Shown: positions 14,985-23,085, counted from the stretch's first letter. The stretch: DNA of 64,000 nucleotides from Neobacillus cucumis (GCF_016107705.1 NZ_JAEHGC010000006.1:124001-188000), one strand, 5' to 3'. The notes: generated from the letters alone by a model not told the origin. A program made the numbers and translations.

Positions 14985-15764
14985 CTAATTATTTAATTTC
15001 TCTAGAGAATTATATCCGAAAGTGCCGGATATTTCTTTGCTGATTTGGACTAAATATTGACTTAGTTCATCCTCTTCATGATCAGGTATGAACTGAGAAA
15101 AACCTACAATTGTTACGGCTCCAAGCAGTCTCTTTTTATAGTTAAATACAGGGAAACTAACGGAGGATACGGATGAAACCAACGGTTCCCTTGCAAAGGA
15201 TATTTCTTTTTCTTGGATTATGTAACGTTCTTCTTCAAGCTGACGAACTTTTTCTGGTGAAAGTTGCATGAACTCCTTTGTTTTCCAATCATGAATCATT
15301 TGCCCATCCATAAAGGCCATGAATATTTTCCCGGTTGAAGAATGAATAGGGAGAAAGGTTCCTATCTGAGCTCCAATATTATAGCCTCGATGAATGTTAA
15401 TATCTTTAACAATCATCGGGCCATTGTGTGTCCAGCTAGAATATAGAACCGTACTCGAACTTTTCTCATTAATTTCTTGCAGAAAGGGTGTAACCCGGTC
15501 CACAACATTTTCGTGGTCTGCAGCTGCCATTCCGTATTCAATTAACTTACTTCCCAACACATACTCTCCGGTATCCTTGCTTCGATAAAGGATTCCTAAT
15601 TGGGTAAAGGTATTTAAATATTTGTAAAGATTACTCTTTGTAATTTGCGTTAGGTCCTGGATATCGGTAAATTTTAATGGCCTTCCTTGTTTAGCGATTA
15701 AATCCACAATACCCATTCCAATTTGTAATGATTGAATTGTCGTTCCTTTTTTCGTGACTTCCAT
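14985..15764 (-). CDS. IclR-family transcriptional regulator
   Basis: A 259-residue regulator with an N-terminal winged helix-turn-helix (about residues 10-70, FTDIQDLTQITKSNLYKYLN) and a C-terminal IclR effector domain (QIGTFLPIHSSTGKIFMAF is the conserved G-x-x-x-P-x-H-x-x-x-x-G-K segment). AGGAGG lies before the ATG. It is between a transporter on the same strand and a divergent YciI gene whose promoter region contains a TAGATAAC/GTTATCTA palindrome. IclR proteins often control aromatic acid catabolism, in keeping with the transporter and the monooxygenase remnant. The effector is likely an aromatic acid; not provable here. Confidence 0.85.
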   Translation of the reverse strand: MEVTKKGTTIQSLQIGMGIVDLIAKQGRPLKFTDIQDLTQITKSNLYKYLNTFTQLGILYRSKDTGEYVLGSKLIEYGMAAADHENVVDRVTPFLQEINEKSSSTVLYSSWTHNGPMIVKDINIHRGYNIGAQIGTFLPIHSSTGKIFMAFMDGQMIHDWKTKEFMQLSPEKVRQLEEERYIIQEKEISFAREPLVSSVSSVSFPVFNYKKRLLGAVTIVGFSQFIPDHEEDELSQYLVQISKEISGTFGYNSLEKLNN

Positions 15765-15873
15765 AATGATCCTCCTACAGAGCTCTATTATTCCCTATAT
15801 TAGCATAGCGGCTAATGATATCCCACAGGCAAACAATAGTGTGGTTTTCTGAAAATATTTTTAATTAATAATA

Positions 15874-15922
15874 TTGACAAAATAATTAAAATAATTATAT
15901 AAATAGATAACAGGGTTATCTA
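15874..15922 (+). promoter_or_regulatory. Promoter and palindromic operator in the IclR/YciI divergent region
   Basis: TTGACA (15874-15879), 16-bp spacer, TATATA (15896-15901), then the perfect palindrome TAGATAAC-agg-GTTATCTA (15904-15922) at the expected transcription start. A weaker ATTAGC/GCTAAT pair is at 15799-15816 near the IclR gene. The IclR protein is the obvious candidate binder. Confidence 0.6.
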
Positions 15923-15949
15923 ATTTGATAATTAAAACGAGGTGAAGAA

Positions 15950-16204
15950 ATGAAAAAATATTTAGTTTTGATTGAGAGAAAACCTTCTTTCACAGGCAGT
16001 TACATTCAAGGTCACCGAGAATTTTTACAGAGTTTGAGAGAACAGCAATTGTTAATCATTGCTGGCGGATTCGAAGACCAAACCGGTGGAGCTTATGCTG
16101 TGATCGCAGATTCTTTAGAGGAAGTCCAAAATCTTGTAAGCAAAGATCCTATGAATAAAGAAAATGAATCTGTTTACACCATTAAAGAATGGAATGCAAA
16201 CTAA
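15950..16204 (+). CDS. YciI/muconolactone-isomerase-like small protein
   Basis: An 84-residue protein with the YCII fold pattern: KKYLVLIERKPSFTG, then HREFLQSLREQQLLIIAGGF and a C-terminal strand VYTIKEWNAN. YCII domains are ferredoxin-like proteins; relatives include muconolactone isomerase-type enzymes of aromatic degradation, but many are of unknown role. The ribosome binding site is AGGTGA. Its last codons overlap the start of a broken flavin monooxygenase gene, indicating an original operon for an aromatic pathway driven from the promoter at 15874. Confidence 0.7.
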   Translation: MKKYLVLIERKPSFTGSYIQGHREFLQSLREQQLLIIAGGFEDQTGGAYAVIADSLEEVQNLVSKDPMNKENESVYTIKEWNAN

Positions 16205-16505
16205 AAAAGAGCTTCAATACTTGGTGCAGGGAGGATGCCAAGCATTAGAAGATGCTTCTTATTTAGCTGACAGCTTAAGGTTTATGGGGATAACTTTGAG
16301 CAGGCATTTGCAGCTTATCAGGAAGAACGAATTCCGCGTACAGCAAAGATACAAAAAAATGCATGTACATGGGAAGAAATTATCCATGCAGAGAATCCAG
16401 TTTCCTTTTTGCTCTGCAACAAACATTTAGAGAAAAAAAGTAACAAAAGAATTTGAAATGATTGACTGGTTATATGGATATAAAAAACTTCCTGTTAAAA
16501 ATTAA
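16194..16505 (+). pseudogene. Internally deleted, frameshifted FAD-dependent aromatic monooxygenase
   Basis: The ATG at 16194 overlaps the YciI stop. After MQTKK a one-base shift reveals ASILGAG, the start of the Rossmann GxGxxG motif of FAD monooxygenases. The sequence then jumps to GGCQALEDASYLADSL, the C-terminal FAD-binding helix of the same family, followed (after more shifts) by YGDNFEQAFAAYQEERIPRT, WEEIIHAENP and the terminal KEFEMIDWLYGYKKLPVKN and a stop. Thus about 300 central residues are missing and at least three frameshifts are present. The C-terminal pattern resembles salicylate/3-hydroxybenzoate hydroxylases. Confidence 0.75.
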
Positions 16506-16530
16506 AGTTTCTTTTATATAGAAAAAAAGA

Positions 16531-16567
16531 AGGAGTGCTTTCCTATAAGGATAGCGCTCCTTTTCGC
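16531..16567 (+). terminator. Terminator after the monooxygenase remnant
   Basis: AGGAGTGCT...AGCGCTCCT stem with one G-U pair, followed by TTTT. Confidence 0.6.
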
Positions 16568-16723
16568 ATTTAAAAGTGTTGCCTCTTAAAATTTTTAAGC
16601 AGGATGTTTTGCTTTTATAAGCCTCCGGACTATTGCTTTTAAACGCTATTGGAATATAATTGCATTAAGGATGTCACAATTTTGTCAGAATTTTATACCT
16701 TGAAAATTATGGAGGGGAATGTA

Positions 16724-16954
16724 TTGATTCGTGCAGCAGTTGCAGGGGTTCTTGGTTTTATTTTAATGTTTCTAGAATCACTGATTGTCATGTATTTAAA
16801 AGGATATCAAACGATTGAATTCGGAGGTATGACTCCATTTATCAACGTCTGGGCGATGAATTTCTTCTTTGTATTTGCCATACTGACACAAGTGACAAAT
16901 TGGTATCAAAATAGAAATGTTCTTGGAGAAGGTAATGAAGATAATAGTTTATAA
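16724..16954 (+). CDS. Small two-helix membrane protein
   Basis: A 76-residue protein with two hydrophobic segments (AAVAGVLGFILMFLESLIVM and WAMNFFFVFAILTQV). The TTG at 16724 lies nine bases after the start of GGAGGGG; the upstream ATG at 16709 overlaps that ribosome binding site. A terminator follows the stop codon by eight bases. It stands alone and I do not recognise the family. Confidence 0.55.
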   Translation: MIRAAVAGVLGFILMFLESLIVMYLKGYQTIEFGGMTPFINVWAMNFFFVFAILTQVTNWYQNRNVLGEGNEDNSL

Positions 16955-16961
16955 ATTTTAG

Positions 16962-17000
16962 GCCTCACTTTGGAAGAAATTCCGAAAGTGAGGTTTTTTT
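16962..17000 (+). terminator. Rho-independent terminator
   Basis: CCTCACTTT...AAAGTGAGG stem (16963-16993) followed by TTTTTTT. Confidence 0.9.
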
Positions 17001-17021
17001 ATAATTTTTTTGATTATACCC

Positions 17022-17068
17022 TTGATAAAACTAATATTATTAGTTATTGTAAAACTAATAACATTAGT
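17022..17068 (+). promoter_or_regulatory. Promoter with two tandem ACTAAT/ATTAGT operators
   Basis: TTGATA (17022-17027), 17-bp spacer, TATTGT (17045-17050). The palindrome ACTAATATTATTAGT (17030-17044) fills the spacer and ACTAATAACATTAGT (17054-17068) covers the start site; centres are 24 bp apart. The TetR protein at 17806 is the likely repressor. Confidence 0.75.
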
Positions 17069-17084
17069 TAAGGGGATGATCATA

Positions 17085-17801
17085 ATGAGAATGATCAAAA
17101 ACGGTTTTTTGTATCAAGTAACGTTCATGGCCAAGGTTTTTCCAGTGAATTGCTATTTGGTGGAGGAGGAAGAGGGCTTAACCCTTGTCGATGCGGCTCT
17201 TTCCTTTAGTGCAAAGGGGATTCTTCAAGCAGCGAATCGAATTGGCAAGCCGATTACTAAAATTGTTTTAACCCATGCCCATGAGGATCACGTTGGAGCG
17301 CTTGATATAATCAAAGCAGAATTTCCAGATGTCCCAGTGTATATTTCAGTAAGGGATCACCGATTAATGAATGGCGACCGTTCGCTGGATCAACATGAAG
17401 ACCCTACCCCAATTAAAGGCGGCGTTCCGAAAAAATTACAAACGCGGGCCAATGTATTATTGAAGGATGGAGATCAGGTTGGTTCTTTGACCGTAATCGC
17501 ATCACCAGGACATACGCCCGGGTCGATGTCCTTTTTAGATAAAAGAACCAATGCGTTAATTGCAGGGGATGCATTCCAAACAAGAGGGGGCATCGCGGTC
17601 GCAGGAGATATAAAGCCTTGGTTTCCTTTCCCTGCTTTTGGAACGTGGAGTAAATTAACAGCATTAGCAAGTGCAAAGAAATTAGCGGGGTTCCGACCAG
17701 CACTGCTTGCTGTCGGGCATGGAGAAATGATCGAGAATCCTGTAGAAGCAATGGAACAAGCTATTGGGAATTTTGAGAGAAAAGTAAGAAAAGGAGCATA
17801 A
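17085..17801 (+). CDS. Metallo-beta-lactamase-fold hydrolase
   Basis: A 238-residue protein with the MBL-fold motif THAHEDHVGALD (H-x-H-x-D-H), a second metal motif ASPGHTPGS and the bridging Asp in LIAGDAFQT; VGHGEM carries the last His. The ATG at 17085 follows AGGGG by nine bases; an ATG at 17076 is too close. The product fits the broad glyoxalase II/quorum-lactonase-like class; the substrate is unknown. It is cotranscribed with a TetR regulator four bases downstream and preceded by two palindromic operators, so it is probably autoregulated by that protein. Confidence 0.8.
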   Translation: MRMIKNGFLYQVTFMAKVFPVNCYLVEEEEGLTLVDAALSFSAKGILQAANRIGKPITKIVLTHAHEDHVGALDIIKAEFPDVPVYISVRDHRLMNGDRSLDQHEDPTPIKGGVPKKLQTRANVLLKDGDQVGSLTVIASPGHTPGSMSFLDKRTNALIAGDAFQTRGGIAVAGDIKPWFPFPAFGTWSKLTALASAKKLAGFRPALLAVGHGEMIENPVEAMEQAIGNFERKVRKGA

Positions 17802-17805
17802 GCAA

Positions 17806-18372
17806 ATGTCACCCAGACCGAAAGTAGGACTTGATTTAACAACGATTCTTGAAGCGGCAGGGGAAATCGCTGACCAACATGGATCAGTAGAGGTCACCTT
17901 GGCGAATCTGGCAAAAAAATTAAATATCCGGCCGCCTTCCCTGTATAACCATTTTGATGGGCTGCCGGGACTACGGAAGGAACTCGCCATTTATGGGCTA
18001 AATCAGCTTTATGGCGATTTGGCTGAGGCGGCGATTGGAGTATCGGGGGATAAAGCTGTCATTGCATTAAGTAAAGCATATGTTCAGTTTGCCAGAAGAC
18101 ACCCCGGAGTTTATGAAGCAACATTAATGGCGCCAGACCCGGAGGATGAGGAAGTTCAACAGACAGGAGCGAAAATCGTCGAGCTTACTCTCCGGGTGCT
18201 ACAGGCTTATGATTTAGAGGGGGACCGGGCAATTCATGCCGTAAGGGGCTTACGCAGCATTCTCCACGGCTTTTCTTCATTAGAACAAAGAGGCGGCTTT
18301 AAAATGGCACTGAATGCAGATGAAAGCCTGCTTATCATAATAAGAGCCTTCCTCGCTGGAATGGAGGATTAA
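17806..18372 (+). CDS. TetR/AcrR-family repressor with WHG-type C-terminal domain
   Basis: A 188-residue regulator. The N-terminal helix-turn-helix is at about residues 10-55 (VTLANLAKKLNIRPPSLYNHF) and the C-terminal part contains ILHGFSSLEQRGGF, the W-H-G-like motif of TetR_C_33/WHG regulators. AAGGAG lies seven bases before the ATG and overlaps the end of the MBL gene. The operon starts with two ACTAATa(n)TATTAGT operators, so the protein probably represses its own operon and responds to a small molecule that the MBL hydrolase may act on. Confidence 0.85.
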   Translation: MSPRPKVGLDLTTILEAAGEIADQHGSVEVTLANLAKKLNIRPPSLYNHFDGLPGLRKELAIYGLNQLYGDLAEAAIGVSGDKAVIALSKAYVQFARRHPGVYEATLMAPDPEDEEVQQTGAKIVELTLRVLQAYDLEGDRAIHAVRGLRSILHGFSSLEQRGGFKMALNADESLLIIIRAFLAGMED

Positions 18373-18382
18373 TTCTTCGTTT

Positions 18383-18487
18383 AAGTGTCCATTACACACG
18401 GACAAATTGGGCAAAAAGTCCACGAACGGTGACAGGCACCATGTGAATTCTTCACATGGTGCCTGTCACTTTTTGTTTGGACAAACG
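18383..18487. repeat. Palindromic repeat, GTGACAGGCACC family (longest copy)
   Basis: A 19-bp stem GTGACAGGCACCATGTGAA with its complement (18429-18447, 18451-18469), preceded by CACACGGACAA...GTCCACGAACG and followed by TTGTTTGGACAA. The left 45 bases align with the copy at 22331. The following 18488-18630 shows no gene or recognised riboswitch. Confidence 0.8.
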
Positions 18488-18639
18488 TTTATGGTGTCTT
18501 GCGGATTTGTCGAAATAACGGGTATAAACCCAAGCTTGTCTTTATCGTGATACATATACATAAAGTACATCCTGGCTGTAGGGATAGATGGAAGGGGGGG
18601 GCAATAGCGTAGTATTCATCCGAGGAGGGAGGTCGTCTC

Positions 18640-18759
18640 ATGAAACATCATGAATTACGAACTAGTTTGAAAGGGGAAAGACATGTTTCTTCAACCGATG
18701 GTTTGGATGACCATTCTCACATTTGTCGTTACACTGGTTTTCATTCTCTGGAGGCCTAA
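18640..18759 (+). CDS. Short upstream frame overlapping the ArsB-like gene
   Basis: A 39-codon frame with one of the strongest ribosome binding sites of the window (GAGGAGGGAGG, eight bases before the ATG). It overlaps the first 77 bases of the transporter gene in another frame. The product is His/Cys-rich (MKHHELRTSLKGER, DDHSHICRYTGFHS). It may be a translational regulator that couples or modulates transporter translation; it could also be chance. Confidence 0.35.
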   Translation: MKHHELRTSLKGERHVSSTDGLDDHSHICRYTGFHSLEA

Positions 18760-20047
18760 GGGAATCAACGAAGCGATTCCGGCCACGATTGGCGCGATCC
18801 TTGTGTTATTAAGCGGAAGTGTCACACTTTCCGACCTTGGAATCATCACCGAAACAATCAGTGGTGCCGCGATTACAATTATGGCCACGATCGTCATGGC
18901 GATTGTTCTCGAGAGCTTTGGATTTTTCCACTGGGTGGCGGAGAAGCTCGCTGCCAAAGCAAAGGGTTCCGGAATTCGTTTATTCTGGTACGTCAACCTT
19001 TTATGTTTTCTCATGACACTTTTTTTCAACAATGATGGAAGTATCCTAATTACCACCCCTATTCTTGTTATGTTACTCAATAATATGGGGTTAAAAAATC
19101 ACCAAAAGATTCCTTATTTACTTTCTGGAGGCTTGATTGCGACTGCATCGAGTGCGCCGATTGGGGTAAGTAATATTGTGAATCTAATTGCGTTAAAAAT
19201 CGTTGATATGTCGTTATATATGCATACCGCGATGATGTTTGTCCCAGCCACACTTGGACTGCTATTTCTCGTAGGGCTGCTGTTTCTAAGATTTTATAAA
19301 ATCCTGCCAAAGACTGTCCCGACAAAAGTTACAGGGCTGTCATTTCCATCCTATCACCCACTAAAACCGGGGCCGTTATATAAAACGGAAAAGCAGCGCT
19401 CCCGTTTTATGCGAAACGTTCTTTTATTCGTGTTTGCTGTCCGAGTCAGCTTATTTGTCGCTTCGTTCTTTTCCATTCCCGTATCAGTAATGGCTGTTTT
19501 TGGCTCACTTGTTCTCTTGGGCTGGAGATGGATGTATTTAAAGGTGCCTCCTACCGATATGTTGAAAAAGACACCTTGGTATATCATCATTTTTGCATTT
19601 AGCATGTATGTGATCATTTACGGTCTCCATAATATTGGCTTAACCGAATGGCTGGTTGGATTTATGCGCCCGATTGTCTCCGGAAGTCTGCTGCATGCAA
19701 GTGTTATGATGGGCGTGCTTTTATCGGCCCTCTCCAATATCTTCAATAACCATCCTGCCTTAATGGTAGGAACTTTAACATTAACCAATATGGGATTGGA
19801 CACGCTTACTTTGAAAGTTTCCTATCTTGCGAATGTCATTGGCAGTGATATGGGATCCTTGCTGCTCCCAATGGGAACCTTGGCGACGTTGATGTGGATG
19901 CATATCATCAGAAAAGGAAAAGTGCGAATCACATGGTGGGAGTATGTAAAAATAACAGGTGTCGTCATTCCTCCTGCTGTATTATTCACATTAGTAGTCT
20001 TATATTATTGGGTTTCGTGGATTTTTGGAGGAGCACTTCAATCATAA
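18683..20047 (+). CDS. ArsB/NhaD-type ion transporter (YdfA-like)
   Basis: A 454-residue membrane protein with about 11-12 hydrophobic segments. The pattern LFFNNDGSILITTPILVMLL followed by GGLIATASSAPIGVSNIVNL is the N-terminal repeat of ion-transporter superfamily members (ArsB, NhaD, CitMHS), and ALSNIFNNHPALMVGTL with NVIGSDMGSLLLPMGTLATL is its second repeat. These proteins export arsenite or exchange Na+/H+; Bacillus subtilis YdfA is a close type. AAAGGGGAAAG lies just upstream. An overlapping short frame with a very strong ribosome binding site precedes it. No ArsR or ArsC gene is nearby, so arsenite specificity is unproven. Confidence 0.75.
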   Translation: MFLQPMVWMTILTFVVTLVFILWRPKGINEAIPATIGAILVLLSGSVTLSDLGIITETISGAAITIMATIVMAIVLESFGFFHWVAEKLAAKAKGSGIRLFWYVNLLCFLMTLFFNNDGSILITTPILVMLLNNMGLKNHQKIPYLLSGGLIATASSAPIGVSNIVNLIALKIVDMSLYMHTAMMFVPATLGLLFLVGLLFLRFYKILPKTVPTKVTGLSFPSYHPLKPGPLYKTEKQRSRFMRNVLLFVFAVRVSLFVASFFSIPVSVMAVFGSLVLLGWRWMYLKVPPTDMLKKTPWYIIIFAFSMYVIIYGLHNIGLTEWLVGFMRPIVSGSLLHASVMMGVLLSALSNIFNNHPALMVGTLTLTNMGLDTLTLKVSYLANVIGSDMGSLLLPMGTLATLMWMHIIRKGKVRITWWEYVKITGVVIPPAVLFTLVVLYYWVSWIFGGALQS

Positions 20048-20074
20048 TTGTCAGTAGGAAAAAGGAGGATCATT

Positions 20075-20749
20075 ATGAATGATTTTAATGAATTATTAGG
20101 AAAAAGTATCGAAGTTGAAATTTCCGGAGGCTGTTTCCATATTGGGGTTCTTGTCGATTCCGGACTGGACATCATTGTGATCTATGATGGCAGAACACAA
20201 TCCTTCCTCTACATTCCAGTTGTTCATATTCAGAGATTAAAAGAAATCATGATAGAGGAGTATGATTTTGAAGGCCCCCCTTCAGAAAAACCTATTGAAA
20301 TCGATACACAATCCATCTCTTTTCGTAAAACATTAAACAATGCAAAAGGACGGTTTGTACAGGTTTATGTGACTGGTAACAAATCCATCCATGGTTATTT
20401 AACCAGTATTATGAATGACTACTTTGTCTTTCATTCGCCCGCTTACAAAACGATGTTTATTTCCATGCAGCATGTAAAGTGGCTGATTCCATATCCTGAA
20501 AATGCTACGCCATATAATTTAAGTAAAGAAAGTATTCCGCTAATGCCCGCAGCTGCTCCTTTGGCCAGGACCTTTGAAGAACAGATGAAAAAATTAGAAA
20601 ACCAAATGGTTATTTTAGATGGCGGTGACCATCCGGAAAAAATCGGCCTGCTTCAAAAGGTTCGAAATAACAAAATGACGATTGTTACAGCGGAAAGGGA
20701 AACGGTGTATCGGAACTTAGAGCATATCAAAACGATTCAATTGCCGTAA
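20075..20749 (+). CDS. DUF2642 domain protein
   Basis: A 224-residue soluble protein with three repeats of a small beta-barrel-like unit (LLGKSIEVEISGGCFHIGVL, GRFVQVYVTGNKSIHGYLT, and QMVILDGGDHPEKIGLLQKV). Each has the DUF2642 pattern of a short strand followed by G-x-(I/L) and an interaction loop; Bacillus proteins with it are often spore- or coat-associated. The ATG at 20075 follows AAAGGAGG. It begins 28 bases after the transporter, perhaps in the same transcript, though a functional link is not apparent. Confidence 0.65.
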   Translation: MNDFNELLGKSIEVEISGGCFHIGVLVDSGLDIIVIYDGRTQSFLYIPVVHIQRLKEIMIEEYDFEGPPSEKPIEIDTQSISFRKTLNNAKGRFVQVYVTGNKSIHGYLTSIMNDYFVFHSPAYKTMFISMQHVKWLIPYPENATPYNLSKESIPLMPAAAPLARTFEEQMKKLENQMVILDGGDHPEKIGLLQKVRNNKMTIVTAERETVYRNLEHIKTIQLP

Positions 20750-20803
20750 TGGAAAGAAGACTTCTGAGCATTTGCTTATTAAGGCGGAAAACAGCAAAAA
20801 ATA

Positions 20804-20887
20804 ATCCATCTTCTGTTAAACAGACAAGATGGATCAATAAATAATTCCGAATTTACAATCTGTCCGTGGCATATGGGTGCCACGGAC
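20804..20887 (+). terminator. Two hairpins after the DUF2642 gene
   Basis: ATCCATCTT/AAGATGGAT (20804-20812, 20826-20834) and a 10-bp GTCCGTGGCA/TGCCACGGAC (20862-20871, 20878-20887) followed by TTT. T-runs are short; the second resembles the right half of the dispersed repeats. Confidence 0.4.
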
Positions 20888-21028
20888 TTTCACCATGTAT
20901 TTACTATTAAGATATGTTTTTTTCAATCACTTGGTTCCCACTGTCTTTTCTTTGCTTAATTTGGAAATAGGAAGGTAAGATAAGCTTTGTTATAATAGGG
21001 ATAAGATTACAGATAAAAGGTGATAAAT

Positions 21029-21637
21029 TTGCACAGTATCCAAAAATTAGGATTATTAGTCGATGTAGAAACAACTGGTTTAGGACCTACTACAGATGAA
21101 GTGATTGAGCTTGCTTTAAAATTATTTTCTTATCGGGATGATACTGGAGAGATTTTGGATGTTCTTGAGGAAGATTCTTTTTTGCGTGAGCCGTTGTCCA
21201 GTACCGCTCTGAACAATTATGAGCGGGCCTTTAGGGTTCATGGTATCCCCTACGATTCCGTCAGAGGGAAAAGCTTTTATGATGAGAAAATAAAAACCTA
21301 TTTCCACCGTGCAGACTCCATTTTAGCCCATAACGCCTCTTTTGACCGCAGTTTTTTGGTTAGGATGTACCCAGAGGTGAATGACCAGAAATGGTATTGC
21401 ACGATGCGGAATATTCCTTGGAAAAACTATGGCTTCGCAAATGGAAAGCTTTTAACACTTTTACAATCGCATAATATCACTAATTACCAAACACATAGAG
21501 CAATGGACGATACTACATACTTGATGGAACTGCTCAAGAAAACAAGTCCTAATGGGAATCTCTATTTACAGGAAGTCCTTGAATTTGGACCAATGCGGAA
21601 ATATCAGCCCGCTGCAGCCAAGAGGAAAATGGGGTAA
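21029..21637 (+). CDS. DnaQ-like 3'-5' exonuclease
   Basis: A 202-residue DEDD-superfamily exonuclease. Exo I is LLVDVETTGLG (D-x-E), Exo II is ILAHNASFDRSFL (H-N-x-x-F-D), and Exo III THRAMDDTTYLMELL gives the H-x-A-x-x-D of the DEDDh class. The TTG at 21029 is preferred because AAAGGTG lies six bases upstream; a GTG at 21020 is part of that site. The domain resembles DNA polymerase III epsilon or RNase T and here stands alone, so the role may be DNA or RNA end processing. A strong terminator follows. Confidence 0.8.
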   Translation: MHSIQKLGLLVDVETTGLGPTTDEVIELALKLFSYRDDTGEILDVLEEDSFLREPLSSTALNNYERAFRVHGIPYDSVRGKSFYDEKIKTYFHRADSILAHNASFDRSFLVRMYPEVNDQKWYCTMRNIPWKNYGFANGKLLTLLQSHNITNYQTHRAMDDTTYLMELLKKTSPNGNLYLQEVLEFGPMRKYQPAAAKRKMG

Positions 21638-21654
21638 GTGGGTTAGATATTCTA

Positions 21655-21697
21655 AACAAGAAAGTCCCCTTTTTGGCAGGGGACTTTCTTGTTTTTA
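21655..21697 (+). terminator. Rho-independent terminator of the exonuclease gene
   Basis: 15-bp stem ACAAGAAAGTCCCCT with its complement (21656-21670, 21678-21692) followed by TTTTT. Confidence 0.9.
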
Positions 21698-21719
21698 TGT
21701 ATCACTAGATGCTATTTTT

Positions 21720-22148
21720 TTAATGTTGTTTGCCTTCCGTGAAGATTTGGAAGTGGACACCAAACTTGTCGATTACATTGCCGTATGCAGGACTAAAAAA
21801 AGTTTCTTGGAGCGGCATGGTCACCTGACCGTTGTCCGATAAAGCATCAAAGAATTTTTTTGCTTGTTCCGCATTGTCGGTTGTAACGCAGATTGTAACC
21901 TGTGATCCGCTTTGATGCGGCTGACCAGGAAACGTATCAGAAAACATTAGTTCCGTTTCACCAACTTTTATTGTTGCATGTGAGACCAGATCCTTTGCTT
22001 CCGCAGGAAGAGGAAAGTCTGGGTTTTCCGGCATTTCACCAAAAGATTGTGTAAAGAGAACTTGGGCATCCAATGCGTTCTGATAAAATTGGATTGCTTC
22101 TTTTGCATTACCATTCATCACTAAATAAGGAATTAAACGTACGGTCAT
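21720..22148 (-). CDS. VOC-family protein (PhnB/YjdN-like)
   Basis: A 142-residue protein with the paired beta-alpha-beta-beta-beta modules of the vicinal-oxygen-chelate fold: LIPYLVMNGNAKEAIQFYQN, then LVSHATIKVGETELMFSD and a second half ending FGVHFQIFTEG. The F-Y-x-x-A-(L/F) and F-G-x-x-x-Q-(I/F) signatures point to the PhnB/3-demethylubiquinone methyltransferase-like subgroup. The ribosome binding site GGGAG is correctly placed. The function of this subgroup is not settled; metal ligands are only partly recognisable. It is convergent with the exonuclease gene. Confidence 0.75.
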   Translation of the reverse strand: MTVRLIPYLVMNGNAKEAIQFYQNALDAQVLFTQSFGEMPENPDFPLPAEAKDLVSHATIKVGETELMFSDTFPGQPHQSGSQVTICVTTDNAEQAKKFFDALSDNGQVTMPLQETFFSPAYGNVIDKFGVHFQIFTEGKQH

Positions 22149-22330
22149 TAATCAATCATCTCCCGGTTCTTTCATATTTTTTTATTTTGCTATGAGCAAA
22201 GATTAGTTCATTGATTTTTATCAAAGCAATGAAGAAACACAAATCCTATTATTGCCCATAAATAAATTATATAATCTAGAACAAATGTTCGCAATGCAAA
22301 AATAAAAAATAATAAAAAAACTTGAAAATA

Positions 22331-22390
22331 AGTGTGTCCGCCACACGTGGACAATTTTTACCCATTTGTCCACGAACGGTGTCAGGCACC
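22331..22390. repeat. GTGACAGGCACC-family repeat, single-sided copy
   Basis: GTCCGCCACACGTGGACAA...TTTGTCCACGAACGGTGTCAGGCACC aligns with the left part of the 18383 copy. Its last nine bases are inside the DinB coding region and provide that gene's stop codon. Confidence 0.75.
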
Positions 22391-22897
22391 GTATCTTTCT
22401 TTTACGATTTTTTTGTGGTGGATGGCGTGGCCGGCGATGATGTAGGCGATGGCACGGGTGGTGATGGGCATGTTGTTGGCGAATCCGTTATTTTCCCACG
22501 CTGTTTCCGGCATGTTTTGAATCAGACTGATGGTGGCATTTCGTGTTGCTAGAAAATCATCCAGGATGTTTTTTAATGGGAGTCTCTCAATTTGGGCGCC
22601 TTTTATATAATCATTCTCATCAAATCCGGCTAAAGAAGTCTCGTCACCGCGGCCCACTCGCAGCAGGCGGTAGCTCATGATTCTCTCCGTATCTGTAATA
22701 TGACAAAGCACTTCTTTTATGCTCCATTTATTTTCAGCATATCGAAAATAACTATCTTCCTCGGAAATTCCTTCGAAAAGAGCAATTGTTTCTTGAAGGT
22801 CATCTTTTAGCACCTGCAAAAGTTCACCTTCAGGAACTAACTGAATATAAGGTTGATAATAAGCTGGAAATTCATTTTCATTTGGTCGCTGCATCAT
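22382..22897 (-). CDS. DinB-superfamily protein
   Basis: A 171-residue four-helix-bundle protein. The pattern YRYAENKWSIKEVLCHITDTERI is represented as AENKWSIKEVLCHITDTER (first metal-binding His in C-H-I-x-D), with the later HAIHHKKIVKERYG giving the H-x-x-x-H pair; together these form the DinB metal site. The ATG at 22897 follows GGAAGGGAGA; an upstream in-frame ATG overlaps that site. DinB-like proteins include thiol-dependent S-transferases such as BstA. The last two residues (Gly-Ala) and the TGA stop come from a dispersed repeat, so the natural C-terminus may have been replaced. Confidence 0.8.
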   Translation of the reverse strand: MMQRPNENEFPAYYQPYIQLVPEGELLQVLKDDLQETIALFEGISEEDSYFRYAENKWSIKEVLCHITDTERIMSYRLLRVGRGDETSLAGFDENDYIKGAQIERLPLKNILDDFLATRNATISLIQNMPETAWENNGFANNMPITTRAIAYIIAGHAIHHKKIVKERYGA

Positions 22898-23085
22898 ATT
22901 AAAACTCTCCCTTCCCATTCGTTTAAAAAATCAATTCCTAAAACTATCCTACCACATTTTTCATGCTGACTAAATTGCAAACACAGCACTCCATCATATT
23001 TAAATAAAATCCAATGAGCAATTAAAAAATCAATCTATAAATGTTACAATTAGGTGAACTTATTAATATTTCTAAGGTGATAATA

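Noticed and set aside
18541..18630. Metal or other riboswitch upstream of the ArsB-like gene
   Set aside because: I looked for the yybP-ykoY, NiCo and other consensus cores and did not find one; only a G-rich stretch is seen.
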